The position numbers and the translations under genes are program-made. A stretch of DNA of 64,000 nucleotides from NCBI RefSeq assembly GCF_001570725.1, contig NZ_BCNV01000004.1:158534-222533 (forward strand), in the 5' to 3' direction. The stretch's first letter is position 1; each line of letters starts with the position of its first letter. Below, piece by piece: positions 1-8,537 of the stretch. Source of the stretch: Paenibacillus amylolyticus. Lineage in GTDB: Bacteria; Bacillota; Bacilli; Paenibacillales; Paenibacillaceae. Under the pieces are notes generated by a model that worked only from the letters and a program-made list of their open reading frames with translations, had not been told where the DNA came from and ran no database searches.

Positions 1-2
1 CT

Positions 3-1472
3 TTAACAGGTAAAGCTGTAGATGAAGATTCTCTACAGCAGGATACGAAGTTGAAAGGTGATGTGACTCCTTTTGTCCCGGCCAATGGTACGAGGTTAAA
101 TGTACAGCAGGCCGCCAATCGGGTGGCAACGAACTTTGAAATTCCGAAGGGTTACAAGCTGGAGCACAGCCAGTTAAGCAAGGGATTGTATGCAAGCCCG
201 AACAATCAGGTATGGAGCCTGAGCTGGAGTGATCGAAGTGCCAATATGTCCTATATGTTCATGCGGGATATCTCAGCACAGGTAGATGCAGTTACAGGAC
301 AGATCTACAGCTATACAATGATGCAACGAATGGGACCGGAGATGGAGCAGGAGAAGCCAACTGAAGAGAAGGCAGAGAAATTGGTAACCCGGAAACAGGC
401 TGAGAAACTGGCGATGAACACAGTCATTGCACTAGTTCCAGATGCAACGGAGCAGTTCCGGCTGGCTAATGTTATTGAGATAGACGATGCACGCACCTTT
501 ATGTTCCAACGGTATCTGAACGGCATCCCGGTCAAGGATGATACGGCACAAGTACAGGTGTTGAACAACGGGGCAGTTAATGAATTCTATACGCGTATTG
601 CCGCAACGCCTGAACAACTGCCAGTAGAGAAAGAACCAGCCATCAGTTACGAAGAGGCAAAGGCAATCTATCTGGAAGAGTTCAAGCTGGTTCTGGCATA
701 TTCTCGTTACGGTGGATGGGGTACGAACAGCGGTGAAGTCATCCCGGTGGGAGTTAACTTGGCTTATATGCCTACACGAGATGATAATTCGATCTACGGC
801 ACCTATGAAGTGCTGGATGCTAATACGGGAGAATGGACGTTGTTATACGGAGATACAAGCTCTGCAACCAAGGCTAGTCCTACGGATATTTCTGGCCATG
901 TGGCTGAAGCAGCTCTGCGGAATATGACACAGCATGGCGTATTGCTTGCGGATGAGAATGGACGTGTATTCCCGGATCGTGTGATCACCCGAGGTGACTG
1001 GTTTAACTATCTGGCAAGAGCGATTAACCCGAATATGGATCTCTACTATAGTGGGGACGGAGATGACAAGCTGTATGCCGACGTTACACCTGACAGCCCG
1101 TATTATAAAGCAGTTCGGGCATTAATCGATCAGCGCTGGCTTGCCGGAGCAGACCCTGAACAGAATCTGAATCCGCAAGAAGAGATGACACGTGAAGAAT
1201 TGGCAGTGCTGCTTGTACGTATTTTACGCTATGAGAAGCTGGCCGGATTCTATACGTTGCCATCGGATCTTCCCAACATTGCGGATGCCAGTGCCATTAC
1301 GAGCAAGGGTGCGGTTTCCCTGAGTTTGAAATTGGGCTTGCTTCCTTCGATTGAAGGACGATTCATGCCTGCACGCAAAGTGACAGTAGCTGAAGCGTCG
1401 GAGGTACTGGAACGGCTTGCCAAGCTTCAAGGCAAGACAGATACGTTTATGAGTGGTAATCGTCTGTATTAG
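3..1472 (+). CDS. YcdB/YcdC-domain protein with C-terminal SLH domains (5' truncated by window)
   Basis: The reading frame is open to the left window edge, so the N-terminus is missing; the TTG at 51 is only an internal codon. Visible are PepSY/YcdB-like segments (about residues 1-270 counted from the TTG, with phrases such as SYEEAKAIYLEEFKL and YEVLDANTGEW). They are followed by S-layer-homology-like segments (about 285-460, for example FPDRVITRGDWFNYLARAI and LNPQEEMTREELAVLLVRIL). SLH domains usually anchor exported proteins to pyruvylated secondary wall polymer, so I infer a cell-surface protein; YcdB domains have no firmly known role. It ends at a clear hairpin terminator. Confidence is high for family, low for function. 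Confidence 0.85.
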   Translation, partial: LTGKAVDEDSLQQDTKLKGDVTPFVPANGTRLNVQQAANRVATNFEIPKGYKLEHSQLSKGLYASPNNQVWSLSWSDRSANMSYMFMRDISAQVDAVTGQIYSYTMMQRMGPEMEQEKPTEEKAEKLVTRKQAEKLAMNTVIALVPDATEQFRLANVIEIDDARTFMFQRYLNGIPVKDDTAQVQVLNNGAVNEFYTRIAATPEQLPVEKEPAISYEEAKAIYLEEFKLVLAYSRYGGWGTNSGEVIPVGVNLAYMPTRDDNSIYGTYEVLDANTGEWTLLYGDTSSATKASPTDISGHVAEAALRNMTQHGVLLADENGRVFPDRVITRGDWFNYLARAINPNMDLYYSGDGDDKLYADVTPDSPYYKAVRALIDQRWLAGADPEQNLNPQEEMTREELAVLLVRILRYEKLAGFYTLPSDLPNIADASAITSKGAVSLSLKLGLLPSIEGRFMPARKVTVAEASEVLERLAKLQGKTDTFMSGNRLY

Positions 1473-1551
1473 ACGAGGAATGACGCATATCAAGCCCGTG
1501 TGAATCATAGGATGAAGATAACGGGTAATCGTGATTCATTGAACTGAAGAT

Positions 1552-1584
1552 CAGAGGGACCTTCCATTGAAGGTCTCTTTTGAT
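1552..1584 (+). terminator. Intrinsic terminator after the SLH protein gene
   Basis: An 11-bp stem (AGAGGGACCTT with AAGGTCTCTTT, two G-U pairs) is followed by a T-rich tract. It closes the transcript of the SLH protein gene. Confidence 0.8.
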
Positions 1585-1626
1585 TTAATTTTTACAAAAA
1601 TTATATCATTTCAACTAACATTTACA

Positions 1627-1693
1627 CAGCGATCGGAAAGTTGTTCTGCCATCGGAGTGTTCGTGTAAATATTCTTTAGTTGAACTGATATAG
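1627..1693 (+). repeat. Copy A of a 67-bp dispersed intergenic repeat
   Basis: It matches 51530-51596 at 56 of 67 positions without gaps. It lies 72 bp upstream of the transglutaminase gene. This copy is flanked on the left by TTTCAACTAACATTTACAC, an imperfect inverse of its right end GTGTAAATATTCTTTAGTTGAA, so it could fold as a hairpin. A TTGTTC-N17-TGTAAA pair inside resembles a weak SigA promoter. Function unknown. Confidence 0.75.
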
Positions 1694-1764
1694 AAGAATG
1701 ACGACAGAGCCTTTTGTGATACAATAGGGCGTGAGAACTTTGCAAAGAGGGGTGGGTTCCTTTC

Positions 1765-2892
1765 ATGGGTAAGAACGGGAAACGAATTATCACCATATTG
1801 CTGGCAGGCTGTCTGATTGCTGTAGCGTTACCACGTACGGTTGATCTGGATCAGCTGTATGCAGCATCGGGTACATCAGATATATCCACGGCTACGGATC
1901 TGCGTCAGACTTTGCTTACCGCAATGTCACAGCGAACGGAGGAACTTGTTTTTACATACAAAGGCAATGTGAAAGGCCTCAAAAAACAATTGCAAACCTC
2001 CATCGATGAGGCAATGAAGAGTGACCCCTATATTCAATATACCGTTAAAAGTTATGCATTTAATTATAAAGGTTCCAATGTGTCGGCCGAAGTACATGTG
2101 ACTCTCTCCTACCGGGAAACCAAGGAACAGACCGATTATGTAAATCGTAAAGTCACGAACGTGTTGAAAGAAATTATCAAACCAGGCATGACGGATCATG
2201 AGAAGGTCAAAGTCATCCATGATTGGATTGTGCTTAACCTTTCCTATGATACCTCGCTGAAGAAATATACCGCCTACGACGGTCTTGTTACGGGCAGTAC
2301 CGTCTGTCAGGGATATTCACTGCTGGCATATCGGATGTTGGAGCGAGTAGGCATTGATAACCGGATTGTGGAAGGCACAGCAGGTGGGCAGCTTCATGCC
2401 TGGAATATCGTGAACCTGGACGGCAAGTGGTATCACATGGATACCACCTGGGATGATCCTACTCCTGACCGTAAAGGTAAGGTAAGCCACAGCTATTATT
2501 TGCTGAGCGATGATGAGATGGCACGTGACCATATCTGGACAGGCAAAAGCAAGTACCCTGCTGCGCCAGCCCCTTATCGGGAAGCTTTATTGAAGTTGGT
2601 GAAGGCCGGAGATAGCAAAAAGGCTGCCTATCAGAAGCTGTACCATGCTCTGGACTACTCCCTGTATGATGAACAGGATGCGGTTAAAGGCCATGCTGCG
2701 CTGAAGACCAAGGTTCAAAGTACACTGAAGGAAGGCGGAACCTCGCTCACGTTCAGGTATAAGGGTACCGAGGCTGGGCTGATTGAAGATTTGCAGGATT
2801 TGTACCAGCTTGGCATGAAATCGATATCTTATTATGTGTCCAAAATGGAAGGCACCACCGATCTACGCGTCAAGATTAACTGGACACTTTAA
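1765..2892 (+). CDS. Secreted transglutaminase-like (cysteine protease fold) protein
   Basis: 375 aa. Residues 1-34 are a signal peptide (KR then a hydrophobic run ending near YAASG). The core at about 150-240 is a bacterial transglutaminase-like domain with the triad visible: Cys181 in GSTVCQGYS, His211 in QLHAWNIV, Asp226 in HMDTTWDDP. Such domains occur in protease- or amidase-like exported proteins and cytokinesis-linked CYK3-like proteins; the substrate here cannot be read. The C-terminal 100 residues repeat a motif of the N-terminal region (SLTFRYKGTEAGLIEDLQ against ELVFTYKGNVKGLKKQLQ), so two copies of an unnamed domain flank the catalytic core. The start has a purine-rich SD (agaggggtggg). 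It is monocistronic with its own terminator. Confidence 0.85.
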   Translation: MGKNGKRIITILLAGCLIAVALPRTVDLDQLYAASGTSDISTATDLRQTLLTAMSQRTEELVFTYKGNVKGLKKQLQTSIDEAMKSDPYIQYTVKSYAFNYKGSNVSAEVHVTLSYRETKEQTDYVNRKVTNVLKEIIKPGMTDHEKVKVIHDWIVLNLSYDTSLKKYTAYDGLVTGSTVCQGYSLLAYRMLERVGIDNRIVEGTAGGQLHAWNIVNLDGKWYHMDTTWDDPTPDRKGKVSHSYYLLSDDEMARDHIWTGKSKYPAAPAPYREALLKLVKAGDSKKAAYQKLYHALDYSLYDEQDAVKGHAALKTKVQSTLKEGGTSLTFRYKGTEAGLIEDLQDLYQLGMKSISYYVSKMEGTTDLRVKINWTL

Positions 2893-2905
2893 CAACCGTT
2901 TTGAA

Positions 2906-2939
2906 CAGGATGCTCCGTATGAGGAGTGTCCTTTTTTTG
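2906..2939 (+). terminator. Intrinsic terminator after the transglutaminase gene
   Basis: The stem AGGATGCTCC / GGAGTGTCCT with a GTATGA loop is followed by seven T residues. Confidence 0.85.
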
Positions 2940-3045
2940 TGTTCAATGACAAGGGTTTATGTGTTGTCTATTTTTTGTATATGTCGCTTTGTTATTCTAA
3001 TCTTCGGCGTACGCCAACACTACGTTAGAGGAGGATATGCAAAAA

Positions 3046-6000
3046 ATGAGGAAAAAAATGAGCATAGTGATCATTGCTCTATTGCTGGTCACGCAAATGA
3101 TGCAGGGTTGGATATTTACACCAACGATGCATGCTCAGGATGAAATGACTAATTTGCCAGCCAGTGCAATGAGCGATACAGCATCAGAAGAAGGTTCGGC
3201 AGTTTCGGGAGAGGGAAACAACGTTGATGTTGCTGCCAATCCGGAAGAAGAGGAGGATGCCAGTACTCCAAGAGATCAGCAAGGAAATGTGATGCGTTTG
3301 CTTAATGCATCCGCAGGCCCGGTGATCACAGAACATTTAATTACAAGTGTGCAGATGTACAATCAGGCCCCTGTAGACAATGGAGATGGCACGATCGAAA
3401 TAAAAGGCGATAAGATTAAGGATATTCGTCCACGTATTCAGGATGAAGTAGCTGTAGTCTTTACATGGGGACTCGCAGATGACACGCACAACTATAGCGA
3501 TGGTTCTACGTACACCTTTAACTTACCCGATAAATTCATCATTGGATCGCAGCTTAAAGGTGATCTGGATGGCGGTGTTGGGGAGTATGTGGTGAATACA
3601 GATGGCACAATCATCTTTACCTTTAATGAACTGATTGAACATGCGAAGCTGGAAGGTAACTTCTATGTGTGGATCAAGTTCGATGAGAGCAAGATGGAAG
3701 ATGGTTTGAAACAGAAGATAAACTTTAGTTCCGTTGGACAAGGCATCATTGATGTACACTTTGCCAATACAGCCACGGATAAATTAAAGAAATCGGGAAG
3801 CGCAAACAAAAACAACTTTAACTCCGATGAAATTGACTGGACCGTTGATTTTAACCAAGGCGAGAAGGCCATGAACAATGCTGTTCTTACAGATACGTTG
3901 CCAACAAACCTGGAACTCAAGGGCAACATCGAAATTCGCGAATTGGAAGTGCAATTGAATGGATCTGTAAAAGAAGGTCCAGTGGTGCAAACGGAGTCTG
4001 CGTTTCCTGTTCAACTGGGAGACATAGATAAGGCCTATCGTGTGAGCTACACAACAAGTGTTAAAGCACCAACCGTTGCTCCGTTCACCAACGTGGTGTA
4101 TCAAAATCAGGTTGCGCTGACAGCAGATCAGAGTGAGTACAATGAAACGGACATTGGTCGGGTCAGCGTGAGCTTTAATGAGCCCTTGAACAAGTCAGGG
4201 CAAGATAGTGCATATGATCCGGTGACACAGACGATCACATGGAAAGTGCAATACAACTACAATCAACAAGAAATCGTGCAAGCGAATGCTTGGATTGAAG
4301 ACCGGTTTGATACGGCAAAACAGAAGCTGATCGACAATTCCGTTAAAGTGTATCAAGTGGACATTAGTCCAAACGGAGCCGCTTCAAATCGGACGCTAAT
4401 CAATCCGAATGAATATACACTTGAAGCGATGAATACAGGCTTCGATGATGGCTTCAGATTACATTTTAAGAACGATATTACAAAGGCCTATGAGATCGAA
4501 TATGATACACAATCCATCGCTCGGGTCTATACAAACGATACGATAACCAATACCGTGAATATGTATGATGGTACTTCCAAAACAGGCCGAAGAGACATTC
4601 AGGAAGTCATTTTTGCAAAGAGCGTAAAAAGTGAAAACTTCAACACAAAAGAAATCGAATGGCAGATTGTGTTGAACCGTGATTTACAGGACATGACGGA
4701 TATCGTCATCACCGACAATTATGAAGGCAAACATATGAAACTCATTCCGGGTAGTCTGCAAATTAGTGGTGCTAACAAAGACGACTTTGAACTGACCGCA
4801 GATCCGGCTGATCCCTCGTATGAAAAAGGATTCTCCGTTCGGCTGAAGAACGGCGTCACACTTAACACAGAACATGTTATTACCTACACGACAAGCTTTG
4901 ATCCAACGGCAGGTATGCCAACGAATAATGAATATCGCAACTCAGCTACGATCGATTGGGAAGAGTCCGATGTAGTACAGACTACAATTAGCAAATCTGC
5001 TGTGGTCAAACCCCAAGAGTACACCATTCAAAATGGTAACAAGAAGGGCGAATACAGCGCCAAAGACAAAACGATCACTTGGACAATTGATGTAAACTAC
5101 AACTTGTACGATATTCAGGATGCAATCCTTAAGGATGCTTACACAGGTAACCAATCTTTTGTAGACGGTTCATTGAAGGTTCATGAGCTGGTGTTGCAGG
5201 GAGAAAATAATGTTACTGCAATAGGTAGCGAGGTTGTGCTGACGGCTGGACAATTCCAGCTGAACCCGGACGGTAAAGGCTTTGCATTGGATCTGGGTAA
5301 CATCGGCAAAGCAGCTTATCGTATTCAGTACCAAACAAGCCTGGATGGACCTTATTCCGTCGAAGGCGCATATGCCAACCAGGCTGTTCTAACGGACGGT
5401 GAGGGCGGTGAAGTACGCTTTAATAGATCAGCAAGTGTCACGCCAGCTCATGGTGGTGTGTATGTACAAAAAACAGGTCAACAGATCGGTTCAACGGATA
5501 AAGCATCATGGACGGTAAATATTAATCCAAGCCAATCTTATGTTCCCGCGGGTTCTCCATTAACGGATACCCTGTCGGAAAACCAGATTTTATTGGCCGA
5601 TTCATTGAAATTATATGCAACGAACCTGCCTGCCAACAATTCAGGCAATGTATCCACCAAAGCGGGTCTGGTTGATCCGGCTGATTATGAATTGGTCGTG
5701 GAGGGCAATACATTTACCTTCACCTTCAAGAAAGACCTTCATACTGCATTCATTCTGGAATATCAGTCCTACATTAATGCCGATCATGGCGCTCGAATTG
5801 AGAATAAGGTTGAATTCGCAGGTCAGTCTTCCTCAGTGGTAGGCGAAGGCAATCAGGCGGGCATCAAAGTTTCATTGGCCGGAGCAGGCGGAGGAGCATC
5901 CACAGGTTTGGGCAAAATCACTATTCACAAAGTCAGTGATGCAGGACTTCCGCTGGAGGGGGCGATATTCGCAATCTATAATGCGTCTGGAACTACTCTT

Positions 6001-7572
6001 CTGGAAACATTGAAACCAACGGATGAGAACGGAGTGATTGAAAGCTCCAGAAATTATCGATTGAACAATCTGACGAATGGCGTACCGTATAAGTTAAAAG
6101 AACTGTCAGCACCGGCAGGATACTTGGTTGATCCTGAGTATGGCGCTGCTTCAGGCAAAACAATTGAATTCAAGGATGCGGATATCGCCTTTGAAATTGA
6201 AAATAAAAAGATTCGTCAAGGCTTTGAATTAACCAAGGTAGATGCGGTGGACTCCTCCAAGACACTTCAGGGTGCAACTTTTGAATTGTACTTGAACAAT
6301 GGCGCAACCCGGGAGAAAATAGACGAGTTAACGACAGGGGAAGATGGGAAAATCGCCAAAGGTGAACTCTTAGCAGGGAATTATGAACTGGTAGAAGTTG
6401 ATGCACCTGAGTTTTACCAGTTGGATGCTACATCAATTCCCTTTACCATTGTAGAGAACCAGACTCAGATTATTACATTGACGAAGTCTAATGTGATGGG
6501 GACGGGTGGGAAACTTGTCGTTACCAAAGTAAATGCCAAGAATCAGTCCGTATTAAGCGGAATTGAGTTCGAACTGCGTGATCCTTCTAACATGGTCGTT
6601 GATACTAAAGTAACGGATCTGAACGGAGTCATTGAATTTGATAACTTGGCCTATGGTTCATATACATTGGTAGAGACCAAGGCAGAAGGCTTTGTGATTG
6701 AACAGCCCGAGACGGTTGTATCTATTACCAAACCGGAAACCCAATTGACCATCGAAAATAAAGAAAATGATCGTTCCGTAAAATTGATTAAATATAATGC
6801 GGGTCGAACTCAGCATCTGCAGGGAGCTGTTTTTGAATTATGGGCTCAAAGTGCATTGATGGACGCAAATGGGAATTGGGAGTTCCACAAGGTAACGGGT
6901 CTAGATGAAGCTACACTGACAACCAATCAACAAGGTGAAATTGTACTTGAAGACTTGGATATCAATAAATATCAGTTGGTTGAAATAAAAGCGCCTAATG
7001 GATATATCTTGGACACAACGCCAGTACCATTTGAAATTACGAACATCCAAACCGAAGTTGTAGTTGTGGAAAAAACGAATCAGGCTATCCCGGTATCGGG
7101 TGGGTCGAGTGGACCTTATAATCCGGGAACACCTACTACGGGTGTAACACCAGATCCAGAAAAACCAGTAATACCGGAACCAGGAACACCAGGACCATCA
7201 ATTCCAGGCACGGTTGTTACTGAAACTACAGAACCTGGGGGAGGAACCGGAATTCCAACAGATGAAGATTCCGGAGTAGCGCCACCGACACCTAGCGTTT
7301 CGAACGGTGACGACACTGCACCTCCAACTGGGGATACAGATGCACCGAATGGGGATAGTGCATTAGCACCTCCTGCTGGAGCGGACACAGACGGATCACA
7401 GGGTACTGGAAACGCTGCATCACAGCAGACCGGAAACGCTGTATCAGAGGGAATGCTGCCGAAGACAGGCGAAGAGAGCACACTGGCTTTCACTGTTACA
7501 GGCATGATGCTGATGGCATTAGGTAGTGCGGGATACGCCTACTTCCGACGTAGACAATCGTTTCAACGCTAG
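3046..7572 (+). CDS. LPXTG-anchored multidomain surface adhesin with Cna/SpaA-type domains
   Basis: About 1508 aa. The ATG at 3046 is preferred over 3037 because the SD (gaggagg, to 3034) lies 11 nt upstream of 3046 but only 2 nt from 3037. Order: signal peptide; acidic Ser/Glu-rich linker; adhesin head; five related modules of about 140 residues marked by an I-x-W motif (codons near 262, 398, 538, 678 and 821 from 3037). Four SpaA/Cna-B Ig-like domains follow (about 959, 1062, 1157, 1247), with the usual Lys strand and Glu in phrases such as YTLVETKA and YQLVEIKAP, expected to form isopeptide bonds. Then come a Pro/Gly/Thr-rich wall-spanning stretch (1352-1470) and LPKTG at about 1474, a hydrophobic segment and an RRR tail. 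It should be wall-anchored by a sortase; one is encoded convergently next door. The ligand is unknown. Confidence 0.92.
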   Translation: MRKKMSIVIIALLLVTQMMQGWIFTPTMHAQDEMTNLPASAMSDTASEEGSAVSGEGNNVDVAANPEEEEDASTPRDQQGNVMRLLNASAGPVITEHLITSVQMYNQAPVDNGDGTIEIKGDKIKDIRPRIQDEVAVVFTWGLADDTHNYSDGSTYTFNLPDKFIIGSQLKGDLDGGVGEYVVNTDGTIIFTFNELIEHAKLEGNFYVWIKFDESKMEDGLKQKINFSSVGQGIIDVHFANTATDKLKKSGSANKNNFNSDEIDWTVDFNQGEKAMNNAVLTDTLPTNLELKGNIEIRELEVQLNGSVKEGPVVQTESAFPVQLGDIDKAYRVSYTTSVKAPTVAPFTNVVYQNQVALTADQSEYNETDIGRVSVSFNEPLNKSGQDSAYDPVTQTITWKVQYNYNQQEIVQANAWIEDRFDTAKQKLIDNSVKVYQVDISPNGAASNRTLINPNEYTLEAMNTGFDDGFRLHFKNDITKAYEIEYDTQSIARVYTNDTITNTVNMYDGTSKTGRRDIQEVIFAKSVKSENFNTKEIEWQIVLNRDLQDMTDIVITDNYEGKHMKLIPGSLQISGANKDDFELTADPADPSYEKGFSVRLKNGVTLNTEHVITYTTSFDPTAGMPTNNEYRNSATIDWEESDVVQTTISKSAVVKPQEYTIQNGNKKGEYSAKDKTITWTIDVNYNLYDIQDAILKDAYTGNQSFVDGSLKVHELVLQGENNVTAIGSEVVLTAGQFQLNPDGKGFALDLGNIGKAAYRIQYQTSLDGPYSVEGAYANQAVLTDGEGGEVRFNRSASVTPAHGGVYVQKTGQQIGSTDKASWTVNINPSQSYVPAGSPLTDTLSENQILLADSLKLYATNLPANNSGNVSTKAGLVDPADYELVVEGNTFTFTFKKDLHTAFILEYQSYINADHGARIENKVEFAGQSSSVVGEGNQAGIKVSLAGAGGGASTGLGKITIHKVSDAGLPLEGAIFAIYNASGTTLLETLKPTDENGVIESSRNYRLNNLTNGVPYKLKELSAPAGYLVDPEYGAASGKTIEFKDADIAFEIENKKIRQGFELTKVDAVDSSKTLQGATFELYLNNGATREKIDELTTGEDGKIAKGELLAGNYELVEVDAPEFYQLDATSIPFTIVENQTQIITLTKSNVMGTGGKLVVTKVNAKNQSVLSGIEFELRDPSNMVVDTKVTDLNGVIEFDNLAYGSYTLVETKAEGFVIEQPETVVSITKPETQLTIENKENDRSVKLIKYNAGRTQHLQGAVFELWAQSALMDANGNWEFHKVTGLDEATLTTNQQGEIVLEDLDINKYQLVEIKAPNGYILDTTPVPFEITNIQTEVVVVEKTNQAIPVSGGSSGPYNPGTPTTGVTPDPEKPVIPEPGTPGPSIPGTVVTETTEPGGGTGIPTDEDSGVAPPTPSVSNGDDTAPPTGDTDAPNGDSALAPPAGADTDGSQGTGNAASQQTGNAVSEGMLPKTGEESTLAFTVTGMMLMALGSAGYAYFRRRQSFQR

Positions 7573-7613
7573 ATCGCAGCACGTAATGCAGGAACTGATC
7601 ATATTCAGATCAA

Positions 7614-7680
7614 AATACCCTCTAGCTTTCACAACGGTGACTCAGAGTCACCGTGTGAATATATACTAGAGGGTGTTTTC
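7614..7680. terminator. Bidirectional terminator between adhesin and sortase genes
   Basis: A long hairpin lies between convergent genes: ACCCTCTAG pairs with CTAGAGGGT, with an inner ACGGTGACTC / AGTCACCGT stem. There is a T-run on the + side and A-rich sequence (T-run on the - strand) on the other. Confidence 0.85.
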
Positions 7681-7700
7681 TTGGCTGAACCTAGAGAAGA

Positions 7701-8342
7701 TCATAATCCGGCAACATCCAGATTCACTTCAATGGCTCTTACAATGAGCCGATGTGTTGGATTAATAAGTGGATCACACGTAATCAAGGTGAGGACCTGT
7801 CCGAGCCCAGGGTCTTCCAATACAGACAAGTCATTCGGCTCCACAACAGATATCTGATCTACCTTGTACTGAATAATCGTTCGATCTGCCAGAGTGACCT
7901 CCATGGAATCCCCAATCTGGAGTTCTCCCAGGCGATTGAACAGTCGTCCTTTTTTGTGGGCGCGATGAGCGGCTATGGCTGCATTACCTTTGTTCCCAAT
8001 GCGGGTAGTTTCCACAAGATGGGTTGCAGCTACCTTCATATTGTCTTCCGTTGCACCCTCCAGAATCGGTAAGCGGACATCAATCTTGTCAATCGATAGC
8101 ACCCCCAACGTATCCGAAGAGGCTTCCTGCGCTGTATCTGGATTGTCCGTAGTCGGCTCGGTAGAAGCTGCATCCTGTATACCTTGTTCGAAGGAGTGAT
8201 TAAGCTTAGACAAGCCATTTTGCAACTGCTCCAGATCGTTCATGACACGGGTTTGCTGCCAGTCATAATACGTTTCACGCAGGAAAGGCAAGCTGACGAT
8301 CAGAACGCCCAGCAGGATGAGCAGGATAGAGAATTTTTTCAT
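7701..8342 (-). CDS. Class D-type sortase
   Basis: 213 aa. A signal-anchor helix (residues 4-20) is followed by a coiled, low-complexity stalk (30-78) and the sortase barrel (79-205). Catalytic residues are visible: His126 in IAAHRAH, Cys189 in TLITCD, Arg198 in THRLIVRA. Sortases cut LPxTG-like signals and join the protein to the cell wall. The length and the TLITCDP signature fit class D (YhcS/SrtD-like) enzymes. The only recognisable LPXTG substrate in the window is the convergent adhesin (LPKTG), a likely but unproven partner. SD gggag precedes the ATG. Confidence 0.9.
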   Translation of the reverse strand: MKKFSILLILLGVLIVSLPFLRETYYDWQQTRVMNDLEQLQNGLSKLNHSFEQGIQDAASTEPTTDNPDTAQEASSDTLGVLSIDKIDVRLPILEGATEDNMKVAATHLVETTRIGNKGNAAIAAHRAHKKGRLFNRLGELQIGDSMEVTLADRTIIQYKVDQISVVEPNDLSVLEDPGLGQVLTLITCDPLINPTHRLIVRAIEVNLDVAGL

Positions 8343-8469
8343 TAAACATCAACTCCCGTTGTCCAAGAAAAATAGTGTACCTTCCTCTATTTTACTTACC
8401 GACCTATACAAAATATGGACAGGGACGAAAGGACATACGGGAATGTTCAGGGGAGAGAGCCGATCCAAA

Positions 8470-8528
8470 ACAAAATATCCCCGTATCGCCACAGTAGAAA
8501 AACTGCAACGCCACGGGGATGTTTTATT
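8470..8528 (-). terminator. Terminator of the amino-acid permease gene
   Basis: ATCCCCGT and ACGGGGAT form the base of a hairpin just past the permease stop. On the - strand it is followed by a T-rich stretch. Confidence 0.7.
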
Positions 8529-8537
8529 ATATAGCTA

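Noticed and set aside
2834..3143. Two short + strand ORFs between the transglutaminase and adhesin genes
   Set aside because: They run through the terminator hairpin and the adhesin SD and have no plausible start site.
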